DNA of 64,000 nucleotides, from NCBI RefSeq assembly GCF_902832885.1, contig NZ_CADFDK010000006.1, forward strand, positions 124,001 to 188,000, given 5' to 3'. The notes under the pieces were generated by a model that was not told where the DNA came from, searched no databases, and worked only from the letters and a program-made list of their open reading frames with translations. The position numbers and the translations under genes are program-made. Source of the DNA: Burkholderia seminalis DSM 23518 (GTDB lineage: Bacteria; Pseudomonadota; Gammaproteobacteria; Burkholderiales; Burkholderiaceae). Positions 8,173 through 17,655 of the stretch are shown one piece after another. How positions within the stretch are numbered: the first letter of the stretch is position 1; each line of letters starts with the position of its first letter.

Positions 8173-9111
8173 TCAGGCGAGCGTTTGCGCGAACGACTTC
8201 AGGTACTTCATGCCCGTGTCGCACATGATCGTCACGATCGTGGCGTCCGGGCCGAGCCGTTCGGCAACGCGCAATGCGCCGGTTACGTTGGCGCCGGTCG
8301 ACGTACCGCAGAACAGCCCCTCCTCGGCCGCCAGCCGGAACGCCATCGCTTTCGCGTCCTCCGTGGACACCCGCTCGAGTTCGTCGGCGATGCCGTCGCG
8401 CCAAAGCGGCACGACATAACCCGCGCCGATCCCGTCGATCTTGTGCGCCCCGGTCGCCCCGCCCGACAGCACCGCGGATTCGGCCGGCTCCACGCCGGCG
8501 ATCCGAATGCGTGCATCGTGTTCGCGCAAGCGCCGCGAAATCCCGCGCAGCGACGCAGCCGTACCGACACTCTGGACGAAGCCGTCGAGACGCCCGCCGG
8601 TCTGTTCCCAGATCTCGTCGGCCATCTTCGTATAGGCATTGAGCTGATCGGTATTTTCCATCTGCGCAGTGATGTATGCGCCCGTCTCGCCGGCAATTCG
8701 ATGCGCTTCGCGAATCATGTCCTTCGTCAACTTCTCGGTTTGCCTGCCGTTGTCGCTGGGAACGAGCGTCAGCTTCGCGCCGAGCAGACGCATGTGATCC
8801 AGTTTCTCCCTCGAGAACGCGTCCGATGACACCAGATGGAGCGGATGCCGCTTGACGGCGCACACCAGCGCAAGCGATACGCCCGTGCTGCCGCCGGTGT
8901 ATTCGACCACCGCACCGCCGGGCTTCAAGCGCCCATCGCGTTCGGGCGCTTCGATCATCTCGAGCGCGATCCGGTCCTTCATGCTGCCGGTCGGATTCTG
9001 ACTTTCCAGCTTGACGAAAAGGCGCGCGCCGTTCTTTGGAACAACGTTGCGCAACGGGACGAGTGACGTGTTGCCAATCGTGTCGAGGAGATTGCTCGGC
9101 GTCGATTTCAT
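8173..9111 (-). CDS. PLP-dependent cysteine synthase-family protein
   Basis: A 312-residue fold-type II PLP enzyme. The cofactor lysine is K45 (NPTGSMKDR), and the glycine-rich substrate/phosphate loops are GGSTG (73-77) and GTSTGANV near the C-terminus. This places it with O-acetylserine sulfhydrylase/cystathionine beta-synthase relatives. It is a divergent member rather than housekeeping CysK: the NP-TGSMKDR lysine loop is kept but the usual TSGNTG is EYTGGSTG. It could make cysteine or another beta-substituted alanine. The MAPEG gene starts upstream on the same strand, 47 bases apart, and they are probably co-transcribed. Confidence 0.85.
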   Translation of the reverse strand: MKSTPSNLLDTIGNTSLVPLRNVVPKNGARLFVKLESQNPTGSMKDRIALEMIEAPERDGRLKPGGAVVEYTGGSTGVSLALVCAVKRHPLHLVSSDAFSREKLDHMRLLGAKLTLVPSDNGRQTEKLTKDMIREAHRIAGETGAYITAQMENTDQLNAYTKMADEIWEQTGGRLDGFVQSVGTAASLRGISRRLREHDARIRIAGVEPAESAVLSGGATGAHKIDGIGAGYVVPLWRDGIADELERVSTEDAKAMAFRLAAEEGLFCGTSTGANVTGALRVAERLGPDATIVTIMCDTGMKYLKSFAQTLA

Positions 9112-9158
9112 GGTGACCTCTGAAAGAAGCGAACGGGTAAAACGCAAACAGGCGGCGG

Positions 9159-9566
9159 TTAGCTCGCGTGTCCGAGCAACACCACGGCGAACGTGAGCGT
9201 CGCCGCGAAGCCGGCAAGGAAAGCGATCGTGCGCACGACAGGAATGCCTGCGGCGTAGACAACGTAATGAATCAGCCGAGCGCCCAGATAGAGCCTGGCC
9301 GAGAACACCGTCGCCGGGCTGCTCGCCCCCGTCATCGCGCACATCAGCACGAGCGGGGCGAACACGGCGAGATTCTCGATCGCGTTCGCATGCGCGCGCC
9401 GTGCACGTTCTGCCCATAGCGGACCGGGCGGAGCGGACGGGTCGGGATTGTTCAAGGCCGCCATCAGGCCATGCGTCGTGATTCTGGCCAGCATGTAGGG
9501 GATCCACATCAGCAGCGTCGCGATCGCAGTAAGCGTCAGCAGGTGGAGTTCGGGCGAGTGTGTCAT
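9159..9566 (-). CDS. MAPEG-family membrane protein
   Basis: The 135-residue protein has four hydrophobic segments and the MAPEG pattern: ARRAHANAIENLAVFAPLVL in the middle and RLYLGARLIHYVVYAAG after it, with the conserved E-N and R-Y residues. MAPEG proteins are small membrane enzymes that often use glutathione. Here it precedes a cysteine synthase-like gene on the same strand, so a link to thiol metabolism is a reasonable inference only. Confidence 0.8.
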   Translation of the reverse strand: MTHSPELHLLTLTAIATLLMWIPYMLARITTHGLMAALNNPDPSAPPGPLWAERARRAHANAIENLAVFAPLVLMCAMTGASSPATVFSARLYLGARLIHYVVYAAGIPVVRTIAFLAGFAATLTFAVVLLGHAS

Positions 9567-9785
9567 CGGATGGGCCCTGTCGGACTGAAGGTGCAGGACA
9601 GATCTGCGGTTGCCGGAAATGCTTCGCAGTCTAGACGCGCGACGAGGCCCTCGCCATAGTCATAAATGACATTAATAGCGACAATCGCGACATCCCATCG
9701 ATATGGAATTCACCCGTCTTTTTGATCGGGACGATGCATCGGCGAAACGTCGCGCAAACGGCCACGCGTCGCCCATCGGATTCAT

Positions 9786-9893
9786 TCAGGCCGTACGCGA
9801 CACCAGCTTGCCCGGGACCGGGCCCAGTGCGACATGACCGCGCAGGATGTATTCAGGATTGCTTTCGAGATTGATCCAGCCTTCGTCGACGCC
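9786..9893 (-). pseudogene. C-terminal remnant of an unidentified protein
   Basis: Just past the stop codon of the GlxA-type regulator, in a different register, the minus strand encodes about 34 protein-like residues containing NLESNPEYILRGHVALG and PGKLVSRTA before a TGA at 9786-9788. A stop lies directly upstream in the same frame and there is no start codon, so this looks like the decayed tail of a gene whose front has been lost, perhaps where the regulator gene moved in. The family was not recognised. Confidence 0.35.
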
Positions 9894-9899
9894 TCACGG

Positions 9900-10871
9900 T
9901 CAACGACCCAGCCGGCTGTTGGCCCGGAGCTCCCGCACCCCACGGCCGAGCCTGCGGCGCAACAAAGCCCGCAACGTCGCCGCATCCGCATAGCCGACCT
10001 CGCTTGCGATCCTTTCCAGGTCGTACCCCATCGACACGAGATTCTGCGCCCGTTCGATCCGGAGATCCTGGAAAAACGCCAAGGGCGACTTCCCGAGTAC
10101 CGCCTCGGTACGGCGCTGCAACGTGCGCGGCCCGACGGCCAGGGCGGCGGCGGCCGTCTGAAGCGAAAAACCCACGGAAAGATTCTCGCGAGCCCATCGC
10201 TCGAATCGAGCGACCAGCGGATCCGCGTGCGCAAGGTAATCCGGAATGACGTATTCGGCCTGTGACGAACGCTTGTCGATCAGCATGAAACGCGCAACGA
10301 GCGTGGCCAGTTCGGGACTCGCTTGACGCAGCAACCAGAGCGCAAGGTCGAGATGCCCCATTGCCGATCCTGCCGTCACCAGACGATCCGCAGCGACGAC
10401 CATGCGCGAATCGTTCAGGTCCACGGCCGGATAACGTTGACGAAAGAACGGCGAGAGCGACCAGGTGGTCGTCGCCTCGCGATGATCCAGAAGCCCGGCT
10501 TCCGCCAGCACGAACGTACCGATGCAAGCGGCGGCGACGCCGACGCCATCGGCATGCCACGCCCGAAGGTGCGCCATTGCATCGCGCACATCCGGACGCT
10601 CCAGTGCCTCGATCAGGCGCTCCGGCTGTCTGATGCCAGGCGCGGGCACGACCACCCAGTCGACGTGGCGTACGCTGCTTGCCGGCTCCGCCAGCATGGA
10701 CAGTCCGTGCGCGGTCCGGACGCGTCTGCGTACGCCCACTACCCCGACGTCGAAGGGCGGCACGGCAAAGCCCCGCGCAGCAGCCAGTTCATTGGCCATC
10801 GCGAAGGTATCCAGCAGCACCGTAAGGCCGGTGTCGAATAGCCCTTCAAGGGCCAGAATGGATAATCTCAT
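9900..10871 (-). CDS. GlxA-family transcriptional regulator (DJ-1/PfpI plus AraC domains)
   Basis: The 323-residue protein has an N-terminal class I glutamine amidotransferase-like (DJ-1/PfpI) domain, residues about 1-190, with the nucleophile-elbow cysteine in AAACIGTFVLAEAGLL. A C-terminal AraC-type DNA-binding domain follows, residues about 215-320 (SLQTAAAALAVGPRTLQR and the second helix-turn-helix IASEVGYADAATLRALLRR). Such regulators often control catabolism of quaternary amines or oxidoreductases. It is divergent from the GNAT gene at 10984, with a 112-base shared promoter region, so it probably controls the GNAT-SDR pair. Confidence 0.88.
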   Translation of the reverse strand: MRLSILALEGLFDTGLTVLLDTFAMANELAAARGFAVPPFDVGVVGVRRRVRTAHGLSMLAEPASSVRHVDWVVVPAPGIRQPERLIEALERPDVRDAMAHLRAWHADGVGVAAACIGTFVLAEAGLLDHREATTTWSLSPFFRQRYPAVDLNDSRMVVAADRLVTAGSAMGHLDLALWLLRQASPELATLVARFMLIDKRSSQAEYVIPDYLAHADPLVARFERWARENLSVGFSLQTAAAALAVGPRTLQRRTEAVLGKSPLAFFQDLRIERAQNLVSMGYDLERIASEVGYADAATLRALLRRRLGRGVRELRANSRLGR

Positions 10872-10983
10872 GTCGTAAACACATCCATTAATGTCATTTA
10901 CGACTATAGCCCGCTTTCCGGGGAAAACCTAGACTGCACAGCATTGCAGCGAAGATTCCAGCTGCCTGGCAAAGGGGAAAAGC

Positions 10984-11700
10984 ATGAGCGGTTCGGAACC
11001 TGTCGGCCTCGACCATCCCGTCTGGTTGGCCCTCACGACGAAGCAGGCGCACCTCGGACAAGGTGACGCGCTCGCGCGTCGATACCATCCCGATGTGGCG
11101 CCTTTTGCCGCGCTGGCCGCCGAAACGCCCGCCGCATACCGGGCGCTCCAAGCCCTCTTACGGCCTCGCGAGCAACTCGCCTTGCTATCCGTCGAACCGA
11201 TTGGCCCGGTCGACGGACTTCAAACAGAGCATGCGGGCGTGATCCATCAAATGGTCGCCTCGCCTCTCGATGCGGGAATGAGCGATAACGAGGCAATCGT
11301 TCGGTTAGGCGCCGCCGACGCGAACGATATGCTCGAACTGGCCCGGAGAACCAAGCCGGGACCTTTCGGCAAGCGGACCGTCGCAACGGGCAATTACATC
11401 GGCATTCGCGAACGGGGACGTCTTGTTGCAATGGCCGGCGAACGCATGCGCATCGACGGATACGTCGAGATCAGCGCCGTTTGCGTGGATGACGCGCATC
11501 GCGGCAACGGACATGCCTGGCGGCTCGTGAACGTCTTGCGGCGGGAAATCGGGCAGCGCGGCGAAACACCGTTTCTGCACGTATTCAGCGACAACGTTTC
11601 CGCGATTCGGCTGTATGAGGGCCTGGGGTTCCAATTACGTCGCACGTTTCATCTCAACCGCATCGGACAGGCTCACGCCGATTCGGTTGCGGCTCTCTAA
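10984..11700 (+). CDS. GNAT-family N-acetyltransferase
   Basis: The 238-residue protein carries a GNAT fold in its second half. The acetyl-CoA loop is seen as VCVDDAHRGNGHAWRLVN (the R-x-x-G-x-G/A motif A) and the C-terminal beta-bulge as NVSAIRLYEGLGFQ. The first 100 residues fit the FR47-type arrangement. The substrate is unknown. The start has an AAAGGGGA ribosome site. It is followed after 25 bases by an SDR gene on the same strand and is divergent from a GlxA-type regulator. Confidence 0.85.
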   Translation: MSGSEPVGLDHPVWLALTTKQAHLGQGDALARRYHPDVAPFAALAAETPAAYRALQALLRPREQLALLSVEPIGPVDGLQTEHAGVIHQMVASPLDAGMSDNEAIVRLGAADANDMLELARRTKPGPFGKRTVATGNYIGIRERGRLVAMAGERMRIDGYVEISAVCVDDAHRGNGHAWRLVNVLRREIGQRGETPFLHVFSDNVSAIRLYEGLGFQLRRTFHLNRIGQAHADSVAAL

Positions 11701-11725
11701 CCTTGCTTGCTGGAAAACACTCGAC

Positions 11726-12604
11726 ATGTCCAAAACCATTCTGATCACCGGCGCCAGCAGCGGCTTCGGTCGCGATACGGCGGAGACGCTCTCGGCGGCC
11801 GGGCACCGCGTATTCGCGTCGATGCGCGACATCGCCGGCCGCAATCGGCCGCATGCCGACGCCCTTCGGGCAACAGGCGTGCACGTCGTCGAACTCGACG
11901 TGACGGACGACGCGTCCGTCGAGCGCGCCGTCGCTTCCGTGCTGGACGATGCCGGGCATCTCGACGTCCTGGTCAACAACGCCGGTATCGGATCGGCGGG
12001 TATTTCCGAGGCGTTCACGGCGAAGCAGGTACAGGCACTCTTCGACGTGAATGTATTCGGCATCCAGCGAACGTCGAGGGCAGTACTTCCGACTTTCAGG
12101 AAACAGGGCGAAGGCCTGATCGTGAACATCGGCTCGATACTCGGCCGCGTGACGTTTCCGTTCTTCGGTCTCTATGGCGCATCGAAGTTCGCGCTTGAAG
12201 CGCTGACCGACAGCTATCGCTACGAGTTGTCGACGTTGGGCATCGACGTCGTTCTCGTTCAACCCAGCAACTATCCGACGAATATCTTCGCGAGCGCGCA
12301 ACGGCCCTCCGACGCCGCGCGCGCCCCCGGCTACGGTGAAGTCGGTGCGATTCCGGACAAGATGGTGGAGACCCTGATGACGCTGTTCGCGAGCGACGAC
12401 GCGCCGAATCCGCACGACGTCGCCGAAGCGATCGTGCAGTTGGTCGAACAAGCAAACGGTACGCGCCCACCGCGTTGGGTCGTCGGACAGTCATTCGGTA
12501 CGGACGCCCTCAATGCCCAATCGGCCTCGATTCAGGCGCAGGTGCTCGACGGCCTCGGACTGGCGCACCTCGCCGAGCCGAAAAGACGATCCGCGGCGGC
12601 TTGA
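11726..12604 (+). CDS. Short-chain dehydrogenase/reductase
   Basis: A 292-residue classical SDR. The nucleotide-binding motif is TGASSGFG (residues 9-16 region), NNAG lies at 84-87, and the catalytic S137, Y150 and K154 are all present (YGASK). It should oxidise or reduce a hydroxyl/carbonyl group using NAD(P). It is probably translated with the GNAT gene 25 bases upstream. The C-terminal 60 residues are longer than in minimal SDRs, as in the group annotated as oxidoreductases acting on larger substrates. Confidence 0.9.
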   Translation: MSKTILITGASSGFGRDTAETLSAAGHRVFASMRDIAGRNRPHADALRATGVHVVELDVTDDASVERAVASVLDDAGHLDVLVNNAGIGSAGISEAFTAKQVQALFDVNVFGIQRTSRAVLPTFRKQGEGLIVNIGSILGRVTFPFFGLYGASKFALEALTDSYRYELSTLGIDVVLVQPSNYPTNIFASAQRPSDAARAPGYGEVGAIPDKMVETLMTLFASDDAPNPHDVAEAIVQLVEQANGTRPPRWVVGQSFGTDALNAQSASIQAQVLDGLGLAHLAEPKRRSAAA

Positions 12605-12760
12605 GGGTGCGGCCGACGCAGAAGCCCATATCGCCCAGCGGCACTGCCCCCGTCAGCTTCGCGCCGGCCGACGGCCGTCATTTCCGTCGAGGGCGATGAC
12701 GGCTACTCACTGCTGAAGCCGTCCCTGTCATATAGAATGACGCGCTTTGCCCGTACACCT

Positions 12761-13684
12761 ATGTGGTTCAAGAACCTTCAGCTTCATCGTCTTCCGGCGC
12801 CCTGGGCCGTTACCCCCGATCAGATGGAAAAATGGCTGGCGCCCCACGCGTTCCAGCCGGCCAACAGCCTCGAGATGCAGCGCCACGGCTGGGCGTCGCC
12901 GCGTGACGACGGCGCGCTCGTGTATTCGATCAACCGGCAGATGCTGCTGGTGTTTCGCGCCGAAAAGAAGCTGCTCCCGGCATCCGTCGTCAACCAGGTG
13001 ACCAAGGCGCGGGCGCTTGAAGTCGAGGAACAGCAGGGCTTCAAGGTCGGGCGAAAGCAGATGCGCGAACTCAAGGAGCAGGTCACCGACGAGCTGCTGC
13101 CGCGCGCGTTCACCATTCGCCGCGACACCCGCGTGTGGATCGATACGGCGAACGGCTGGCTCGTCATCGATGCGGCAGCACAGGCGCTCGCCGACGACGT
13201 GCTCGGCCTGCTCGTCAAATCGATCGATCAGTTGCCGCTCGCCGGCGTTCAGGTGGCGCTGTCGCCGGTCGCCGCGATGACGGATTGGCTGCTGTCGGGG
13301 GACGCGCCGGGCGGATTCACCGTGGACCAGGACGCCGAGCTGCGCTCGACCGGCGAAGGCGGCGCCACCGTGCGATACGTCGGCCACGCGCTGGAAACGA
13401 ACGACATGCGCCGGCACATCGAGGCCGGCAAGCAGTGCATGCGCCTCGCGATGACCTGGAACGACAGGATCTCGTTCGTGCTGACACCGTCGCTGACGAT
13501 CAAGCGTGTCACGCCGCTCGACGTGATCAAGGAAGCCGCGGATCCCACTGCCCAGAACGACGACGAACGCTTCGACTCGGACGTCGCGCTGATGACCGGT
13601 GAACTCGCGCGGATGTTGACCGATCTCGTCGATATCCTGGGTGGCGATCAGCAGGACGCGATTCAACGGGCGGCCGCGGCCTGA
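12761..13684 (+). CDS. rdgC: Recombination-associated protein RdgC
   Basis: The 307-residue product matches RdgC along its length: the [12 protein letters not shown] start, a [12 protein letters not shown] segment, [10 protein letters not shown], and the conserved internal [12 protein letters not shown]. RdgC forms a ring-shaped dimer on double-stranded DNA and limits RecA loading during recombination. The start at 12761 was chosen over an ATG 24 bases upstream because MWFKN is the conserved N-terminus. It is monocistronic, about 155 bases after the SDR gene. Confidence 0.95.
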   Translation: MWFKNLQLHRLPAPWAVTPDQMEKWLAPHAFQPANSLEMQRHGWASPRDDGALVYSINRQMLLVFRAEKKLLPASVVNQVTKARALEVEEQQGFKVGRKQMRELKEQVTDELLPRAFTIRRDTRVWIDTANGWLVIDAAAQALADDVLGLLVKSIDQLPLAGVQVALSPVAAMTDWLLSGDAPGGFTVDQDAELRSTGEGGATVRYVGHALETNDMRRHIEAGKQCMRLAMTWNDRISFVLTPSLTIKRVTPLDVIKEAADPTAQNDDERFDSDVALMTGELARMLTDLVDILGGDQQDAIQRAAAA

Positions 13685-13780
13685 ACGCCGTCGCGGGGCG
13701 ACGCTCGTCGGCCGCGCGCCGAAGCAGCCGCCGGCCGGCGTCGGCGCCGCTGCGATTGCGGGTTGCCCGCACGCCGGCCG

Positions 13781-14851
13781 TCAATCGGACGACGCCGGCG
13801 ACGTGTTTCCCTGCGGCGCACCGCACTGATGACAATGCGGGAAGAAATAGAAATTCCGGCCGCCGCATCCGCATACGTTGAAGAGCCGCAATCCGCAATG
13901 CACGCAGAACGTGACATCGTCGCCGCCGAGATTCCATTGCTTGTCGCATGACGGGCAGCGCTTTTTCTCGAGCGAGCGAACGGCCTTTTCGTATCCGATC
14001 GTCCGTGCACGTTCCCCCTGGTCCTGCTGCAGTTCGAGCCGCTTGCGTTCGGCATAACGCTGAAAGGCCTTCATCATGTAGAGACCGGCGAATACCGTGA
14101 GCACAATGCCGACCAGGACCCGGACGTAGCCACCGAAATTCGGCAGGTACGGGACCAGTTCGATGAAAAACGCGCTCAGCGCGAACAGGCCGAAACCATA
14201 GACGAAAGGCCAATAGCGCGCGTTGCGGTAGCGGATGAACAACCCGATCGCGATCAGCAGGATCGGCAGCGTCAGCGCCAGCCGCAGTCCGAACACCTGC
14301 AACTCGTAATGCCGGGTCGCCGCGTCGAAGCGCTTTTCGGCGGCGGCGTCCGCGTCGGCGATCTGCGTGTCGACTTCAGTCTGCCGCGATGCCAGTGCCC
14401 GTTGCTGGTCGCCGATCGCGTCGATCTGATGCTGCCAGTTGGTCACCACCGCCTGGAGCGTATCGAGCTTGCGGGTTCTCGCCAGAATGTCCGGGTCCCT
14501 CGCACTGTCTCCCGTCGCCGAGCGGGTTGCCAGCCAGTTGCGGAAGCTTTCCTTCTCGGCCGCGTACGCCTTCGCGGCGCGGCCGCGCGCCACTTCCATC
14601 GTGCTCGCCTGCTCGGCGAGCGCGTCGCGCCGGGCCTGCAGATCGCGCCGCGCCGCGTCCAGTCGCGCTTTCGTCGGCGCATCGGCGAATTGCTCGATGA
14701 CGGGCGGCCCGCCGCTCGGGGCGAACGCCATGTCGCGAATCACGAGACTGCCGAGCATGTTCAGAAAAACGGCGAAGACGATTGCAATCACCCATGAAGC
14801 GAGTCGCAGCAGCCGCGCTGGACGGGTCAGGCCATCGCTCGAAATCCTCAT
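13781..14851 (-). CDS. Coiled-coil membrane protein with C-terminal zinc ribbons
   Basis: The 356-residue protein was not assigned to a named family. Residues about 15-40 form one transmembrane segment. Residues about 55-190 are a long polar, alanine/glutamate/arginine-rich region of coiled-coil character, probably on one side of the membrane. Three further hydrophobic segments span about 190-265. The C-terminal 70 residues hold zinc-ribbon cysteine pairs (CPSC with CVHC, then CGCGG with CHQC). A serine-rich tail ends the protein. This combination suggests a membrane-anchored scaffold or sensor with a cytosolic metal-binding head. It lies convergent to rdgC, about 95 bases away. Confidence 0.7.
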   Translation of the reverse strand: MRISSDGLTRPARLLRLASWVIAIVFAVFLNMLGSLVIRDMAFAPSGGPPVIEQFADAPTKARLDAARRDLQARRDALAEQASTMEVARGRAAKAYAAEKESFRNWLATRSATGDSARDPDILARTRKLDTLQAVVTNWQHQIDAIGDQQRALASRQTEVDTQIADADAAAEKRFDAATRHYELQVFGLRLALTLPILLIAIGLFIRYRNARYWPFVYGFGLFALSAFFIELVPYLPNFGGYVRVLVGIVLTVFAGLYMMKAFQRYAERKRLELQQDQGERARTIGYEKAVRSLEKKRCPSCDKQWNLGGDDVTFCVHCGLRLFNVCGCGGRNFYFFPHCHQCGAPQGNTSPASSD

Positions 14852-15107
14852 TGTTTTGCCCTTGTTGGAATGGTCATGACCGGATTTGAGTCAGCCCTTT
14901 CGGCTGCGCCGGTATTGCCGCCACGTCTTGACAGGGACGGACGGCACGCGCGCTGGCCGATCATCCGCGCGCGACGGCCATTGAAGAATATCGCATGTTC
15001 AAGCGGCCCCTGAACGCCGTTCGGACCGGCACGGCAGCCAGGTACCCGTGTCGTCAGGTCGGCGCCGCTCCGCTCGACCGGGCAGGTTCGGCATGCCGGC
15101 GCGCAAG

Positions 15108-15509
15108 CTATCCGAAAACGCGCGCCCAAATCGCACGAAGGCGTCGCGCGCGGTCTTCGAGGAGATAGGAGGCTGCCAGCGCCAAGAGCCCTGAAATGAC
15201 GCCCGTCAGGATGTGCTCGACATAGGGGATGCGGTAGTGACTCGTGTGCGAATACGCGTCGCCCAGCGTCGTCAGGATGCCGACGACCAGCGCGTTGCCG
15301 AATCGGTGCGCGTAGAGTTTCGCCGCGGGCGTGAAAGTCAGGAGGACGGCCAGGAGTCCGGTAAGCAGGCCGGTATGAAAGGCAATGGTCCAGTGGGCAA
15401 CGCTCATGATATTGCCCCAGCTTCCCGGCATGCAGGTCATGCATGCGCTGGTCGGCTGCCAGAAACGCTGCGCAAACAGTCTGACGCGGTGCTTCCACTC
15501 GGATGCCAT
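15108..15509 (-). CDS. Small hypothetical membrane protein
   Basis: The 133-residue protein has a basic N-terminus with several cysteines (ACMTCMPGSWG) followed by three hydrophobic segments (WTIAFHTGLLTGLLAVLLTF, FGNALVVGILTTLGD, ILTGVISGLLALAASYLL). The organisation resembles small inner-membrane proteins of unknown role found in Burkholderia. It is about 255 bases from the zinc-ribbon gene on the same strand; that spacer contains nothing recognised. Confidence 0.6.
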   Translation of the reverse strand: MASEWKHRVRLFAQRFWQPTSACMTCMPGSWGNIMSVAHWTIAFHTGLLTGLLAVLLTFTPAAKLYAHRFGNALVVGILTTLGDAYSHTSHYRIPYVEHILTGVISGLLALAASYLLEDRARRLRAIWARVFG

Positions 15510-16030
15510 GATGCATTCCCGTCAATGCCGTTGTCCCGGCCCCCGCCGCCGCCCGTCTCGTCGAAACGGTTACCTGACCTCCAACGAGCCTGCCGCCGTC
15601 GTCCCGGATGGGTTGGCCGTGCGCCGTCGACGCCGGGCAATAACGGGGCATGGGGCAATACTACCGGCAAGATCGACGCCCGGATAGCCGGGCGCGGCGC
15701 CACGCCGCCTGCTTCTGTCGGCCAATCCCCCGCCTTCCTCTTCGTCGATCACCCGCCAAACGGACCCGGCTTCGCGCAGCACCCGGTTGCCCCACCCCAC
15801 GCCGGTTGCGAGCCTTCTGACGCCGCCTGCGAAATCCTTATCGAAATTGCTTCGTTCGCCTTTGCCCGTCCCGCCGCTAACGTGTTCGAAACGGCGGCGG
15901 CGCGCCCCCGGCATCGCAGGATGCGCAGCAACCGCCGCCATCACGACAACCGCGCCGCGATAACGGAACAGACCGGACGGGCCGCGTGCCCGCACCCCGC
16001 CAGGAACGTCCGCATCGCGCGCCCTTCGCG
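15510..16030. other. Divergent intergenic region, no gene seen
   Basis: A 520-base gap between divergent genes. Open frames here have arginine/proline-rich translations typical of noncoding GC-rich DNA. The only structure noted is a hairpin at 15677-15694 (CGCCCGG-ATAG-CCGGGCG). The promoter of the sulfur block probably lies here. Confidence 0.5.
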
Positions 16031-16597
16031 ATGCCCATGGCCACGAACGACCGCATCATCGACACGACGCCGCTCGACGTCCGCGCGCAACCGCTGATCG
16101 ACGCGCTGATCGACGAGTATTCGACCCGTTACGACGCATACCGCCCGGACAGCCGCGCGTCCGCGCGCGACGAACTCGCGCGCTACCCGGCCGACCTGTT
16201 CGCGCCGCCCGAAGGCGCATTCGTCCTGCTGCTGCGCGACGGCGAGACGATCGGCGGCGGCGCGTTCAAGCGCTACGACGCGCAGACCGCCGAACTCAAA
16301 CGCATCTGGACGCGCACCGACCTGCGCCGCCAAGGCCTCGCGCGACGCATCGTCGAAGCGCTCGAACTGCGCGCCTCGCGGCAGGGCTACCGCCGCCTCT
16401 ACCTGACCACCGGCTTTCGCCAGCCCGAAGCGTGGGCGCTGTACGACCGCACCGGCTATACGCGGCTGTTCGATGCGTCGTTCGACCCGGAAGCGTATTT
16501 CCACCTGCGCTTCGGCAAGGATCTCGTCGATCCGTCGCGCACCTCGACGCTCGCCGACCTGTGGGCGCCCGTGCCCGAACCGGTGCTGCCGCGCTGA
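16031..16597 (+). CDS. GNAT-family N-acetyltransferase of the organosulfur block
   Basis: The 188-residue GNAT protein has an acetyl-CoA binding loop in RTDLRRQGLARRIVEALE and a C-terminal WALYDRTGYTRL. By context it is the counterpart of the acetyltransferases YtmI/YxeL, which acetylate S-alkylated cysteines before oxidation in Bacillus; this role is inferred. It leads a block of six same-strand genes with short gaps (58, 52, 7, 59 and 36 bases). Two in-frame ATGs (16031 and 16037) are possible; neither has a strong ribosome site and the upstream one is reported. Confidence 0.8.
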   Translation: MPMATNDRIIDTTPLDVRAQPLIDALIDEYSTRYDAYRPDSRASARDELARYPADLFAPPEGAFVLLLRDGETIGGGAFKRYDAQTAELKRIWTRTDLRRQGLARRIVEALELRASRQGYRRLYLTTGFRQPEAWALYDRTGYTRLFDASFDPEAYFHLRFGKDLVDPSRTSTLADLWAPVPEPVLPR

Positions 16598-16655
16598 CGG
16601 CGCCGCGCCGGACACCTCATTTCTCGCCTTCCGCCTTCCACCACAGGACGTTTTC

Positions 16656-17603
16656 ATGCACCGAGCCGTACCGCTTTCTTCCCGCACCGTGCGCACGCTG
16701 GCCGCCGCGCTGATCGGCCTCACCGCCCTCGCTGCCGCGGCAGCCGCCGCGACGTTCGACCTGAGCCCCGAGCAGCGCGGCCGTCCGCGCGGCACGGCGG
16801 ACGCGGCGGTCGAGCGCGCGGTGCCCGCGTCGTTCAAGTTCGCGGAGCCCGGCACGCTGACGATCGGCATCGCGCCGAGCCTGCCGCCGATCAGCTCGTA
16901 TGCGACCGACGCGCGCACGGTGATCGGCTTCGACGCCGACATCGGCCAGCTCGTGTCCGACAGCCTCGGCCGCAAGCTGAAGATCGTCGCGCTCGCGTGG
17001 GCCGACTGGCCGCTCGCGCTCGAATCGGGGAAAGTCGACGCGGTGATCTCGAACGTGACCGTCACCGAGGAACGCAAGCAGAAGCTCGATTTCTCGACGT
17101 ATCGCAAGGATCAGGTCGGCTTCTACGTGCGCAACGACAGCAAGATCCAGGCGATCCGCGAGCCGAAGGACGTCGCCGGCCTGCGCATCGTGACCGACGC
17201 CGGCACCAACCAGGAAAAGATCCTGCTCGCCTGGGATCGCGAGAACGTCGCGCACGGGCTGAAACCGGTGCAGATCCAGTACTACGACGACCAGGCGATG
17301 CGCATCGTCGCCGTGCAGTCGGGCCGGGCCGATGCGGTGTTCAGCGTGAACTCGGTGCTCGCGTACCAGAGCGCGCAGCAAGGCAAGACGCGGCTCGTCG
17401 GCGCGATCAGCGGCGGCTGGCCGCGTACGGCCGACATCGCGATCGCGACGCGTCGCGGCAGCGGCCTCGCCGATCCGCTGACCGTCGCGCTGAACGGGCT
17501 GATCAAGAACGGCCGCTACCAGCAGGTGCTCGACCGCTGGAACCTCGCGTCCGAAGCGATCGACCAGTCACGCACGAATCCGCCGGGGCTGCCGAAGAGC
17601 TGA
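16656..17603 (+). CDS. ABC transporter substrate-binding protein, family 3 (amino-acid type), first paralogue
   Basis: The 315-residue protein has a signal peptide (about residues 1-30, ending AAAAA) and a family 3 solute-binding fold: LTIGIAPSLPPIS, FDADIGQLVSDSLGRKL, and SGKVDAVISNVTVTEERK. It would sit in the periplasm and deliver an amino acid or modified cysteine to the fused permease-ATPase encoded further on. It is clearly paralogous to the protein at 21958: both have the same odd segment before the domain and share the ATRRGSGLA and NPPGLP motifs near the C-terminus. Confidence 0.88.
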   Translation: MHRAVPLSSRTVRTLAAALIGLTALAAAAAAATFDLSPEQRGRPRGTADAAVERAVPASFKFAEPGTLTIGIAPSLPPISSYATDARTVIGFDADIGQLVSDSLGRKLKIVALAWADWPLALESGKVDAVISNVTVTEERKQKLDFSTYRKDQVGFYVRNDSKIQAIREPKDVAGLRIVTDAGTNQEKILLAWDRENVAHGLKPVQIQYYDDQAMRIVAVQSGRADAVFSVNSVLAYQSAQQGKTRLVGAISGGWPRTADIAIATRRGSGLADPLTVALNGLIKNGRYQQVLDRWNLASEAIDQSRTNPPGLPKS

Positions 17604-17655
17604 ACACCGCGCGCCACCACCGCCCATCCACGCTCACGCAGGAACGCCGCCCATC

